From: a candidate division BRC1 bacterium ADurb.Bin183
GTDB taxonomy: Bacteria > Sumerlaeota > Sumerlaeia > MWCT01
Assembly (NCBI GenBank): GCA_002070185.1
Contig: MWCT01000019.1
Coordinates: 1 to 41,602, forward strand
Reading direction: 5' to 3'
DNA length: 41,602 nucleotides
Part shown: piece after piece, positions 8,049-17,091 of the stretch
Layout: every line of letters begins with the position of its first letter
Numbering within the stretch: position 1 is the stretch's first letter
Program-made: the position numbers and the translations under genes
Notes under the pieces: model-generated
What the model was told of the DNA's origin: nothing
Database searches by the model: none
The model's input: only the letters and a program-made list of their open reading frames with translations

Positions 8049-9401
8049 ATGCGTTGGAAAATTTTTATTCCTGTTTTTTGTTTTGGACTCTTTGCCGCAA
8101 TTGCCGCACCCCCCAAACCGGGCGTGGACGTCTCTGCTTTTGGCGCGCAAACCGTTTGGCCCATGAATCCAGATATTGTGACAATTTTGGACAGAATGGA
8201 AGAGGGGAAAATTCAATGGGCGCGGTTTGATTTATGCTGGTGGGGGCTTTGCGAAAGGGAAAAAGGCGTTTACAATTTCACGCAGCCAAACTATCCCGAT
8301 TATGAAGGATGGAACACCGACCGCGCCATTAACCTTTTACATGAGCGCGGCATCGAACCGTTTCCGATTCTTTGTTATGGTAATGAACTTTATGATAATA
8401 ATCAGGGACCATTTTCGGATGAGGGAAGGACGGCGTTTGGCAATTTCTGCTATGCTGCTGCCGCAAGATACAAAACATCAGTTTATTACTGGGAAATCTG
8501 GAACGAGCCCAACCTTGAGTTTTTCTGGGGAAGAGCCCCCAGCCCCATTGATTATACCCTTCTGGTCAAAGTTGCCGCGGCGCGAATACGTGAAGCCAAC
8601 CCTGATGCAGTCATTGCAGGCGGCGTGACATCTGGAATTGATAAGATATTTCTGGAGACTTGTTTTCAGAACGGATTGCTTGACGCGGTAGATGTCGTCA
8701 CTATCCACCCTTACCGATTTACAAAGCCCGAATCCGTAAACACGGAATACGCCGCCCTTCGCTCCATCATGGCAAAATACACATCGCGAAGCGTCCCCCT
8801 TTGGTCGGGCGAATGGGGATACAATACATGCAGCCATCAAATGAGCGTCAAAAGTCAGGCAAAGACCCTGTCCCGCATGATGGTTAACAATCTTTCTCAG
8901 GATATAGGGCTTTCCATCTGGTTTTCAACACATCCTTTTGAGGAAGACAAGAGATGTCCCACCGACCCCCAATGGGGATTGCTCGATTATCAATACAATC
9001 CCCGCCCATCCATGGCGGCGATGAAAACACTCAACGAACGTATGAGTCCGCCCATTAAGCCAGTATCCGACCCGTTTACTATAAGCATGGACCCGCAGGT
9101 CAACGGGTGGCGAGTGGCTGTCTTTGAAAAGAAAAAAGACCTTTGGTATGTAGCGGCAATATGGCTTGAAAATTGGCCTGTTTATGATTCCTATACAGGG
9201 AAACTTGTGACGCTTGGAATGACGCTGCCCCAAAACGCATCAGTGCGCGCCTATGACGGCCTGACCGGCGATGAACTCAATCTTCAAATCAATTCATCAG
9301 GCGCGCAAACCAATCTAACCGATTTTCGTGTGCAAGATTATCCGATATTCCTCGAAATAAAAATTTCTCAATCGCCCGCCAACGGCATTATATTGCGCTG
9401 A
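8049..9401 (+). CDS. Secreted glycoside hydrolase, clan GH-A fold (GH39-like)
   Basis: This 450-aa protein has a signal peptide (MRWKIFIPVFCFGLFAAIAA) and a TIM-barrel glycosidase core. The acid/base motif is YYWEIWNEPN (E about 153) and the second catalytic glutamate lies in LWSGEWGY (E about 255), the usual beta-4/beta-7 pair of clan-A retaining enzymes. DVVTIHPYRF is another clan hallmark. The C-terminal 100 residues look like a small beta domain. GH39, GH5 and GH51-like assignments are all possible; substrate cannot be fixed by eye. AAGGTG lies 7 bases before the ATG at 8049; the preceding GTG is less well placed. It follows the efflux operon but probably has its own transcription. Confidence 0.82.
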   Translation: MRWKIFIPVFCFGLFAAIAAPPKPGVDVSAFGAQTVWPMNPDIVTILDRMEEGKIQWARFDLCWWGLCEREKGVYNFTQPNYPDYEGWNTDRAINLLHERGIEPFPILCYGNELYDNNQGPFSDEGRTAFGNFCYAAAARYKTSVYYWEIWNEPNLEFFWGRAPSPIDYTLLVKVAAARIREANPDAVIAGGVTSGIDKIFLETCFQNGLLDAVDVVTIHPYRFTKPESVNTEYAALRSIMAKYTSRSVPLWSGEWGYNTCSHQMSVKSQAKTLSRMMVNNLSQDIGLSIWFSTHPFEEDKRCPTDPQWGLLDYQYNPRPSMAAMKTLNERMSPPIKPVSDPFTISMDPQVNGWRVAVFEKKKDLWYVAAIWLENWPVYDSYTGKLVTLGMTLPQNASVRAYDGLTGDELNLQINSSGAQTNLTDFRVQDYPIFLEIKISQSPANGIILR

Positions 9402-9420
9402 ATACCCCTCTTATTTTTTG

Positions 9421-9479
9421 TTGACTTGTTGATGAGTACAATTTATTGTTGTTCACGTTTTTAATCGAATGTATACAAT
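9421..9479 (+). promoter_or_regulatory. Promoter region of the prepilin / beta-helix / cyclase operon
   Basis: Two candidates lie in tandem. The first is TTGACT (9421-9426), a 17-bp spacer, and TATTGT (9444-9449). The second is TTCACG (9452-9457), a 16-bp spacer, and TACAAT (9474-9479). Either would give a leader into the prepilin gene at 9513. Confidence 0.5.
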
Positions 9480-9512
9480 TCCTAAACTCTTTTGCAAAAG
9501 AGGGAGGTTTTT

Positions 9513-10205
9513 ATGCGCTTGAAAGGGCATGGTTTCACTCTAATCGAACTTTTAATCGTTGTTGCCATCATCGCCGTTCTTGCCGCAATTGCGGTTCCCA
9601 ACTTTTTGGAAGCGCAGATTCGCTCGAAGGTTAGCCGCGCAAAAGCAGATTTGCGCTCCATTGCCACCGCCCTTGAATCCTATCTGGTTTCCTATAATAA
9701 ATATCCGCCCAATCCCGATACTGCAAAAGGGTTCAATGTAACGCCGTGGCAGCTGACAACCCCGGAGGCTTATATCACCTCGCGCCCCAAAGACCCCTTC
9801 AAAGATGGGAAAGATGTGACACAGACAACGAATCCCGCGCTTCGTCATGAGCGTTATTATTATGACTACTTTGGAATCATCAGCGTTGATGAATATATTA
9901 AATTTTATGATGCGGGGATAAATATTTTCCCGCTGGCGGTGAATGATGACGGCTCATTTTCAGGCGCCAATCGGGACGCCTTTGAAAAATACGGGAGATG
10001 GGTGCAGTGGTCTGTCGGTCCGGATGGACAATACTGGGTTGAATCGGACGATTTTTATAGAGGCGGAACCTTGCAAAATCCCAAATATGTTCCATGGGGG
10101 TTCAGTTTTGATGTCCCTTATGACCCCACAAATGGGACAGTCAGCTTCGGAAATGTCATAAGGTCTCAGGTTAAGTCGGATGGGCTAAAGCCCTATTTTA
10201 AATAA
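9513..10205 (+). CDS. Type IV prepilin-like protein (FLEAQ-RSKVSR / YDPTNGT family)
   Basis: This 230-aa protein has a class III prepilin leader: MRLKGHG, cleavage before F, then FTLIELLIVVAIIAVLAAIA with the obligate Glu5. It is expected to be processed by a prepilin peptidase and anchored in the inner membrane or assembled into a filament. The helix continues NFLEAQIRSKVSRAKADLR, matching the prepilins at 26704 and 27477. The globular part has ALESYLVSYNKYPPN, SVGPDGQ and a terminal YDPTNGTVSFGNVIRSQ, a signature shared by all three. The start is set by AGGGAGG (9501-9507); an upstream TTG is not credible. It is first in a run with the beta-helix and cyclase genes. Confidence 0.88.
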   Translation: MRLKGHGFTLIELLIVVAIIAVLAAIAVPNFLEAQIRSKVSRAKADLRSIATALESYLVSYNKYPPNPDTAKGFNVTPWQLTTPEAYITSRPKDPFKDGKDVTQTTNPALRHERYYYDYFGIISVDEYIKFYDAGINIFPLAVNDDGSFSGANRDAFEKYGRWVQWSVGPDGQYWVESDDFYRGGTLQNPKYVPWGFSFDVPYDPTNGTVSFGNVIRSQVKSDGLKPYFK

Positions 10206-10230
10206 TATAACTAACGGAGAGTATTAATCC

Positions 10231-13200
10231 ATGAATAAGCCAGCCTTTAATCAGAGCAGAACAATAATGAGCATCTTGATTATTATCGCGTTCGCCCTGC
10301 TGGGATGGAGCGCCGCCGCCCGAAGCCACATAACAATACAAGATCGAATCAACGAAGCGGAGGAAGGCGAGCATATTGTTATTGAACCGGGCGTATATAA
10401 CGAAGACATCAATTTTTATGGCAAGAATATCGTTCTGACAAGCCGTGAACCGCGCGATCCGGAAATCGTCAAGACGACCATTATTCGAGGCACAGGCTCG
10501 GGTTCTGTTGTCACTTTTGACGGCGCTGAACTGACCACCTGCGTTCTGGCTGGTTTTACAATCACAGGCGGATATAGTGTGGAATCCGGCGGCGGAATAT
10601 CCGGAAATGCAACTCATGCAACTATCCATAATAATATAATCTCAACAAATACCGCCATACTGGGCGGAGGCGGAATCTTTGGATGCAATGGAATAATCCG
10701 CAACAATAGAATCTGTAATAATCAAGCGGAAACCGGCGGCGGAATATATTTTTCTCATGGCGAAATATTGAATAACATAATTTACAAAAATGAGTCCAGC
10801 GGTCCAGGCGGCGGAATTGCCGAATGCAATGGCAAAATTCAGAATAATGTTCTATGGGGAAATTTTGCGCAAAGCCCCGGCAGCGGCATCGCTTTTTCAA
10901 CTGCCTTCATATTGAATAGCATTATATGCGGCAACATTCCATCGGTGTATCAAATATATGATTCGACTATTCCCATTTATTCATGTATTGAATACTGGGA
11001 TGGCGGTGTAATCAATTCTATAGAAAGCAACGACGGGTGGGAGCAAGGCGAAGGAAATATCTTCGACGACCCCTTGTTTGTAAATCCATCCGTCCAAGAT
11101 TTTCATCTTCAACGCCAGTCGCCCTGTATTGATGCCGGTTTACCAGAATTAGTGTTTGATGAATGCCTTCCTCCCGGAATGGAAACTGCGCGGTGCGATA
11201 TGGGGGCTTATGGCGGAACTTTTAATTGCGACTGGAATCCTCCAATACCCACAATCACGCCAATTCCCACGCCAACGTCAACACCCATTCCTACAGACAC
11301 TCCGCCACCGAATCCCACCGCGACGCCAACGCCTACTCAGGTAGCGACGCCAACGCCGACAACAACCCCAACACCAACATGCACACCCACGCCTTCGCCG
11401 ACACCAACGCCTGTAGCATACTGGTTCGAAGATTTCGAATGCCCGGTCCTTGATACATCGCCTCCCCAGCCGATGTGGGAGCGCATCCAAATCGGGAACG
11501 CAGATGTGAATACCACGCCTTCACAAGGTCTCCTGCATCTCATAGCGCCTCAGGGTCCGTCATGGGGAGGCGTCAAAAATTGCAACGAGCTATTATATGA
11601 GAATTTTTCCCTACACACAAAGATAATCTTAGCTGATATTGAAAGCTCTGACCCCGAGTTAACGACTCCGGAGATAGAGATACGCTTCAGAGCCGACGAA
11701 GAAAGCGGATACAGTCTTGTTTTTACGGTGGATAATCAGCAAGGGGCGAGCATCATTTCCCTTCGCCGAATTGAAAACGGACAGTCAGTGCCGACATACG
11801 AAGGGCGCCATCATTTTTATCCCGGCGAACAATTATATGTCAGCATCGTTTGCGAAAATGAATACATGAGATTCAAAGTCGGGAATTACCCGAGCGGCGA
11901 CGATATATTATTATGGGAATTATGGGAAACGGAAACTCATCATATAGGATGTATCTGGTTTTTAAACAACCGAATAAGGCACGCGGCTTTAGATTATGTT
12001 TATGCGGGCTTGCCGTGGTGGGACCCTTTTGAGCCGCCGCCGCCGCCCGCGCCGCGGATCGCAAGCGCAATTTTAGCAGATTACAATGGAGACGGCATAG
12101 GAAGCGAAGGCGAAAACCTGACGCTCGTTTTTGACCAGGGCGTTACCATCACGAAATCGCTGATTACTCCCGAATCATTCTATCTGCCGGTCAAAGGCGA
12201 TTCACTTGGTTCCAATGGATTCAAAGCAGATATGAATCCATGGTCTTCCCGCGAATTGATTCTCACCCTTGGAACGGACTCCCATCTGACCATTCCGGGA
12301 GACTTTCAAACATCCAGAACAGAACAAGGCTCGCCGTCCGGAATAGATATTGCCGCGGAGCTTCATCCGCAAGCCATCTACAGCTTTGCAAAAATTCCCG
12401 CTATTGATGGAGGTGTCTGTTGGGCTAATGATACCGGCGTGGATATAAAATACAGTTTTAGAAAAATCCAAAAACAGATTGGAACTGAGGGCGGGATGTT
12501 GTCGCTGGGCGATGATAGAGAATCCCGTTATAAAAAACACTCCCTGTTGATTCCTCCGAGGGCTCTGGGAGCGGATGTCAAAAACGATGAAAAACGCGAG
12601 ACGCTATTGTTTGAAATCCTTCCGCCTGATATTAATACGCCATTGCCCGGCGCCGTGTGGATTAGATGCAGCAACGAGAATATCAAATTCACGCCTCCGG
12701 CAACACTTATCCTCGAATACCTCGAAAGCGATGTGGATGAGGACGCGGGATTATCGGAAGCGGGTATGAGGATATGCCGTCTTGTGATTGAGCCGGACGG
12801 CTCGCAGCGCTGGGTTCCGCTTCCCGGCGTTCAACGGGTGAGCGTTGAGAACAACACAGTATCTGTTGAAATCGAGAGCTTGGCGGATTTTTCCAATACA
12901 ACGCCCACGCCGTTCTTGCGCCATTCCGCTTCCAGCCAGACGGGGATTTTTGGAAACCTCCCCGGTTCCACGATAGAGGAGAACACGATTTTTATCCGTC
13001 GGCAATCCGGCGGCAAGGCGAGAATAATGGCGAGCGCAAACCTTTTGCCCAAATCCGGCGGCGCATACACACTCCATCGGATTGAATTCCCGAATTATGT
13101 CCAATTGGCAACGCAAGAGCCGGATAGCATCAAGGTTACCATCAAGACAGCCACGCTTCTTGATCGTGTGTCGCGAAGCGGCGGCAATTCAATGCCAACC

Positions 13201-13563
13201 CCAAGCAGCGCCATTTTTCTTGTAAATACCCAAAACAGTTCCAATCAACCGATTCCCTTTAATGAGCCGGTTAATATTCGAGTGCAGTTCATGAATGGTT
13301 CGGCAAATTCGTTCAACGACCTCTGGCGTTTTGATAATCAAGCCGGTGAATTCGAAAACATGTCTCTGGTCAAAGATTTTATTGAATCAACGGGCGTGAA
13401 TTTCAATTTTATTGAAGGCGGCGCCCAAAGAGTTTACCCCGCTGCCGGCGGCGGTTATGTCGAAGGCACAGGAATTATTGGTCTGACGGATTCGTTGGGA
13501 AAGGGCGTTTGGGGAGCGGTTGCCAAACCCTTCATTTCAAGAGAATTATGGATGGTGTACTAA
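10231..13563 (+). CDS. Exported multidomain right-handed beta-helix protein with Pro/Thr linker
   Basis: This 1110-aa protein has an N-terminal signal or anchor (about residues 13-30, IMSILIIIAFALLGW). A parallel beta-helix follows (about 35-310) built of repeats such as ESGGGISGNATH, GGGGIFGCNGIIRNN and GPGGGIAECNGKIQNN, ending in the common DPLFVNP...FHLQRQSPCIDAG cap. A Pro/Thr linker (337-394) leads to a probable jelly-roll lectin-like domain (about 398-605, YWFEDFECP onward). The C-terminal beta-rich region opens with ADYNGDGIGSEGENLTLVF and includes an LLIPPRAL segment resembling ZU5-type IPPGAL motifs. It is likely an exported adhesin or polysaccharide-binding or -cleaving protein; catalytic residues are not evident. 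CGGAGAG precedes the ATG; the stop overlaps the next start. Confidence 0.85.
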   Translation: MNKPAFNQSRTIMSILIIIAFALLGWSAAARSHITIQDRINEAEEGEHIVIEPGVYNEDINFYGKNIVLTSREPRDPEIVKTTIIRGTGSGSVVTFDGAELTTCVLAGFTITGGYSVESGGGISGNATHATIHNNIISTNTAILGGGGIFGCNGIIRNNRICNNQAETGGGIYFSHGEILNNIIYKNESSGPGGGIAECNGKIQNNVLWGNFAQSPGSGIAFSTAFILNSIICGNIPSVYQIYDSTIPIYSCIEYWDGGVINSIESNDGWEQGEGNIFDDPLFVNPSVQDFHLQRQSPCIDAGLPELVFDECLPPGMETARCDMGAYGGTFNCDWNPPIPTITPIPTPTSTPIPTDTPPPNPTATPTPTQVATPTPTTTPTPTCTPTPSPTPTPVAYWFEDFECPVLDTSPPQPMWERIQIGNADVNTTPSQGLLHLIAPQGPSWGGVKNCNELLYENFSLHTKIILADIESSDPELTTPEIEIRFRADEESGYSLVFTVDNQQGASIISLRRIENGQSVPTYEGRHHFYPGEQLYVSIVCENEYMRFKVGNYPSGDDILLWELWETETHHIGCIWFLNNRIRHAALDYVYAGLPWWDPFEPPPPPAPRIASAILADYNGDGIGSEGENLTLVFDQGVTITKSLITPESFYLPVKGDSLGSNGFKADMNPWSSRELILTLGTDSHLTIPGDFQTSRTEQGSPSGIDIAAELHPQAIYSFAKIPAIDGGVCWANDTGVDIKYSFRKIQKQIGTEGGMLSLGDDRESRYKKHSLLIPPRALGADVKNDEKRETLLFEILPPDINTPLPGAVWIRCSNENIKFTPPATLILEYLESDVDEDAGLSEAGMRICRLVIEPDGSQRWVPLPGVQRVSVENNTVSVEIESLADFSNTTPTPFLRHSASSQTGIFGNLPGSTIEENTIFIRRQSGGKARIMASANLLPKSGGAYTLHRIEFPNYVQLATQEPDSIKVTIKTATLLDRVSRSGGNSMPTPSSAIFLVNTQNSSNQPIPFNEPVNIRVQFMNGSANSFNDLWRFDNQAGEFENMSLVKDFIESTGVNFNFIEGGAQRVYPAAGGGYVEGTGIIGLTDSLGKGVWGAVAKPFISRELWMVY
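11239..11412 (+). repeat. Pro/Thr-rich linker coding repeat
   Basis: The DNA is a degenerate tandem of CCN ACN codon pairs encoding residues 337-394 of the beta-helix protein (units such as PTPTSTP and ATPTPTTTPTPT). It is an extended inter-domain spacer, possibly glycosylated. Such tracts can vary in length by slippage. Confidence 0.85.
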
Positions 13564-16500
13564 TGATAAAAAATAATCCTGATACAAAGGTTTGCCCATG
13601 GTGCGGCGAGGAGATTAAGAAGAAGGCGATTATATGCCGTTTTTGTTTTCAGGATGTGACACAGGCGGGAATTGAAGCGGCTCAACGCATGGCAGACGGA
13701 GCGGCACAAGCGGCGGTTGCCGAAACGGAAGGCGCCCCAGCCGCGTCAACCATTGAACCTTCCGTAGCTCGGTTGACGCGCTTTGTGCCTAAAACCCTCA
13801 TCGAAGGAATTGTCTCCAGTGCAGATACGATGGAGGAAGGGGAGCGGCGTCCCATTGCCGTCCTCTTTTCCGATTTGAGCGGTTTTACATCGCTCACAGA
13901 ACATCTTGGCGCAGAACGAATGAGCGACCTCCTTGATGAAATCTACGCCTCTTCAAGAGAGATTATTGCGCGTTATGACGGCGTGGTTGAAAAATTCATC
14001 GGCGATGCAGTCATGGCAATTTTTGGAGCGCCTATTGCCCACGGCGATGACCCCGAACGCGCTATTCGTTCCGCATTTGATATCCGCGATGCCGTGCGCC
14101 ATATTGGGCAACAGCACGGCTTTAAGTTGGATACCCATGCAGGGATTGCCTATGGAGAGGTTGTGTTTAAGGCGAGCAAGGATGGAGGCGGATTGGATGT
14201 TCGCTCCATAGGAGACGCTGTCAACCTTGCCTCGCGGCTTCAAGGGAAGGCGGCGGACGGGGAGATTGTTGCAGACCATCGCATTTTCCGCCAAACAAAA
14301 AATATCTTTTCATGGGAATCTTTGGAAGATGTTTCCGTTAAAGGGAAAAAGCACGCCGTCTCTATTCACAAAGCAAAAGGGATTAAAAAACAATTTGCCA
14401 AAGTGATTCTGGGCGAACGGATGGAACTTTTTACACTTGTGGGGCGCGAACGGGAAATGGCGCTTTTGAACAACGCCGCAGATAAAACCTCCAAAGGCAA
14501 GGGAAACATCGTCATCGTCCAAGGAGATGCGGGCGTTGGCAAATCAAGGCTCATTTACGAATTCTATCAAACCATCAAAAACAGGGATTTTTTTTGGCAT
14601 ACAGGAAGATGTCTTTCCTTTGGAACAAATATTCCCTTTTTTACTTTTATCACCATGCTGCGTTCGTTCCTTTACCTGCCTCGTGAAATGAGCGGACCCC
14701 CGCTGAATGAATCTTTGCTTCGAGAACGTTTGGATAGGATATTTGAAAAAACAGCTAAACCATCCGACTCAACCCGCAAAAAAAACCGTATAAGTAAAAA
14801 AGCCAAACAAACGCCTGATGTTTTTTATTCCCTTGCCATCCTTTTTTCTGTGGATTTGAAAAACAATCCCCTTCTCGAACTTTCGCCGCGCGACCGCCGA
14901 CAAAAAATATTCGATTCCATGACGGATTTGTTTTCCCATCTTGCATCATGCAGTCCGTCCATTTTTGTTTTCGAAGATTTCCACTGGGCGGATGCTGAAT
15001 CGCTTGACCTTTTGGATCATTTGATGATCGAACTGGCGGATAAACCAGCGATGTTCCTGATTGCCCTTCGCCCCGGACTCGAGCACGAGTTTCCACACCC
15101 GGAAAAGACGCAGCTCATTAAACTGGAGGAACTTTCCGAAAAAGACAGCCGAGAACTCATTGCTGAAATTATGGGAACAAAATCCGTGCCGATGGATTTG
15201 AGAAATCTGATACTTCAGAAAACGGAAGGCAATCCCTTTTATATCGAAGAGGTTATCCTTGAACTGCAAGAAAAAGGGCTGATTGAAAAAAAGGGAAAGT
15301 CGTATCAATTAAAAACGAAAATTGAAAAGATATCCATACCCGACACCGTTGAGGGCGTTGTGCTGGCGCGGATTGACCGCCTCGAGCGAAAGGTGAAACA
15401 AGTGCTTCAATGCGCCTCGGTTATCGGTCAGGAGTTTCGCTATCATACGCTTGCCCAGATTGCGGAGGTTAATAAAAACCTGCAAAATTATCTAATTTCG
15501 CTTGTTGATGGTGAATATATTTTGGAAGAAACCGCTATCCCAGAACTGATGTACATCTTTAAACACATCATCCTCCGCGATGTCACCTATGGAACTCTCC
15601 TTGATAAACGCAAATGCTTCTTCCACGCGCGCGTTGCCAACGCCCTTGAAAATCTTTTTGAAGACCGCATAGAAGAATTTGTGGAGATAATTGCCCATCA
15701 TTATGAGCGGGGAACCATTTGGGACAAGGCTGCGTATTATTTGGAGCGCGCCGCTATTAAATGCGAAATGTTATATGCCCAGCGCGCCGCCGCCGATTAT
15801 TGGGAGCGGCAAATTGCCAGCGTGGAAAAGATGGAAACCTCGGAGATGGAGCGGCGCATCTTGCGTTTGCGCGGCAATCTGCGCCTCGGCGAACTGTGCC
15901 GCCGCTTGGGAAGACCCCAGCGCGGAATCACGGCGCTTTTGGAAGCCCTTGAGGATGCGGAAGAGTTGCAACAGACTCCGGATAAACTACAAGTTTTGCG
16001 CCGGCTGGCAGAGGTTAATCGTCTCGCAGGCAATATGGATAAAGCCCTGAATTATATCAACGAGGCGCTTGCCATAGCGCGCAAGATTAAAAATGCCGCT
16101 GAAATCGCCGCCTGTTATAATTTCATCAGCCATATTGAACGATGGCGGGGAAATTTTCATGAAGCTAAAAATGCAACGGAACAGGTCTTGGCTTTTGCCA
16201 AATCCACCGGCGACCGTCAAAAACATTATCAAGCGCTCAATCATTATGCCATTATCTGCATGTATTTCGGCGATTCAAAAACAGCGCATGAATCATTTCT
16301 CCACGCCCTCGCCCTGACAAGGGAGCTGGGCAAGAAAAATGAAGAAGTCCAAATTCTTCTCAATATCGGTATCAATCATCTTCGTTGCGGCGAATGCGAA
16401 CAGGCTAAAATCAGATTTAATGAAGGGTTGGCACTGGCGGAAAAAATAGAGTTCGAGCAAGGCGCAGAACTTTGCCTTTTGGCAATCACGGATCTGGCGC

Positions 16501-17075
16501 TAAAATGCGGCGATATCAAATCAGCTGCGAACGTCTCAAAGCGCCTTTTTTTGCGGATGAAAGAAGCGTTTTTTTCGGACATCATGGCAATGGCTGCAAG
16601 CAATCAGGGGCGAATTTATCTGGCGCAGGGCGATATAAAAAAAGCAAAGAGCTCGATGGAGGACGCCTATGCCATCGCGCGTGCGGATGAAAATTACGCC
16701 GTCATCATTGACGCGCTTTGTTTGAAGACCGAGTTGCTTTTGGCGGAAGGACAAAATGAACATGCCCTCGCGGCGGCTAAAGAATTGATGTCCCTGATTG
16801 ATGCCCACAAAGAACTTGAGTTTTTATCCACAGCGCAGGCGCTCAATGCGCGCTGCCATCTGGCTTTGGATAACCCAGCCGAAGCGGCAAAATGGGCGGA
16901 AAAAGCAGTGGAAGCGGCGCAGCGCTCCGGCATCCCCCGCGATGAAGCCTGGGCGACTTATATTCTGGCGCAGTGTGTTGCCGCCGCCAAACAACCCGAA
17001 ACACAAAAGCTTGCGCAGGCAAAAAAACTCGCAATGCGCGTTATGGATAAAGCCCTTTTAAAACTTATTGGATAG
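13563..17075 (+). CDS. Zinc-ribbon / class III adenylate cyclase / AAA-type ATPase / TPR protein
   Basis: This 1170-aa cytoplasmic protein begins with a zinc ribbon (CPWCGEEI and CRFCFQDV; C11, C14, C25, C28). A class III cyclase catalytic domain follows (about 95-275): metal-binding Asp in LFSDLSGF (D104) and KFIGDAVMAIFG (D148), adenine-selecting K144 and D218, and transition-state N221 and R225 in GDAVNLASRL. All catalytic residues are present, so cAMP synthesis is predicted. A P-loop ATPase module (about 290-640) has Walker A GDAGVGKS (321-328) and Walker B IFVFEDFHWAD. The rest is tetratricopeptide repeats. This architecture resembles known cyclase-ATPase-TPR proteins. The ATG at 13563 overlaps the beta-helix stop (TAATG); an in-frame ATG at 13548 is the alternative. 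TAG ends the gene. Confidence 0.92.
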   Translation: MIKNNPDTKVCPWCGEEIKKKAIICRFCFQDVTQAGIEAAQRMADGAAQAAVAETEGAPAASTIEPSVARLTRFVPKTLIEGIVSSADTMEEGERRPIAVLFSDLSGFTSLTEHLGAERMSDLLDEIYASSREIIARYDGVVEKFIGDAVMAIFGAPIAHGDDPERAIRSAFDIRDAVRHIGQQHGFKLDTHAGIAYGEVVFKASKDGGGLDVRSIGDAVNLASRLQGKAADGEIVADHRIFRQTKNIFSWESLEDVSVKGKKHAVSIHKAKGIKKQFAKVILGERMELFTLVGREREMALLNNAADKTSKGKGNIVIVQGDAGVGKSRLIYEFYQTIKNRDFFWHTGRCLSFGTNIPFFTFITMLRSFLYLPREMSGPPLNESLLRERLDRIFEKTAKPSDSTRKKNRISKKAKQTPDVFYSLAILFSVDLKNNPLLELSPRDRRQKIFDSMTDLFSHLASCSPSIFVFEDFHWADAESLDLLDHLMIELADKPAMFLIALRPGLEHEFPHPEKTQLIKLEELSEKDSRELIAEIMGTKSVPMDLRNLILQKTEGNPFYIEEVILELQEKGLIEKKGKSYQLKTKIEKISIPDTVEGVVLARIDRLERKVKQVLQCASVIGQEFRYHTLAQIAEVNKNLQNYLISLVDGEYILEETAIPELMYIFKHIILRDVTYGTLLDKRKCFFHARVANALENLFEDRIEEFVEIIAHHYERGTIWDKAAYYLERAAIKCEMLYAQRAAADYWERQIASVEKMETSEMERRILRLRGNLRLGELCRRLGRPQRGITALLEALEDAEELQQTPDKLQVLRRLAEVNRLAGNMDKALNYINEALAIARKIKNAAEIAACYNFISHIERWRGNFHEAKNATEQVLAFAKSTGDRQKHYQALNHYAIICMYFGDSKTAHESFLHALALTRELGKKNEEVQILLNIGINHLRCGECEQAKIRFNEGLALAEKIEFEQGAELCLLAITDLALKCGDIKSAANVSKRLFLRMKEAFFSDIMAMAASNQGRIYLAQGDIKKAKSSMEDAYAIARADENYAVIIDALCLKTELLLAEGQNEHALAAAKELMSLIDAHKELEFLSTAQALNARCHLALDNPAEAAKWAEKAVEAAQRSGIPRDEAWATYILAQCVAAAKQPETQKLAQAKKLAMRVMDKALLKLIG

Positions 17076-17091
17076 AAACGTTTACGCGAAA

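Noticed and set aside
11239..11412. Repetitive tract considered as CRISPR or tandem repeat array
   Set aside because: No fixed repeat/spacer pattern; it is degenerate Pro-Thr codons in frame with the surrounding gene.
16824..16832. Perfect DnaA box TTATCCACA
   Set aside because: A single copy inside the cyclase gene, far from dnaA and without a cluster; chance occurrence.
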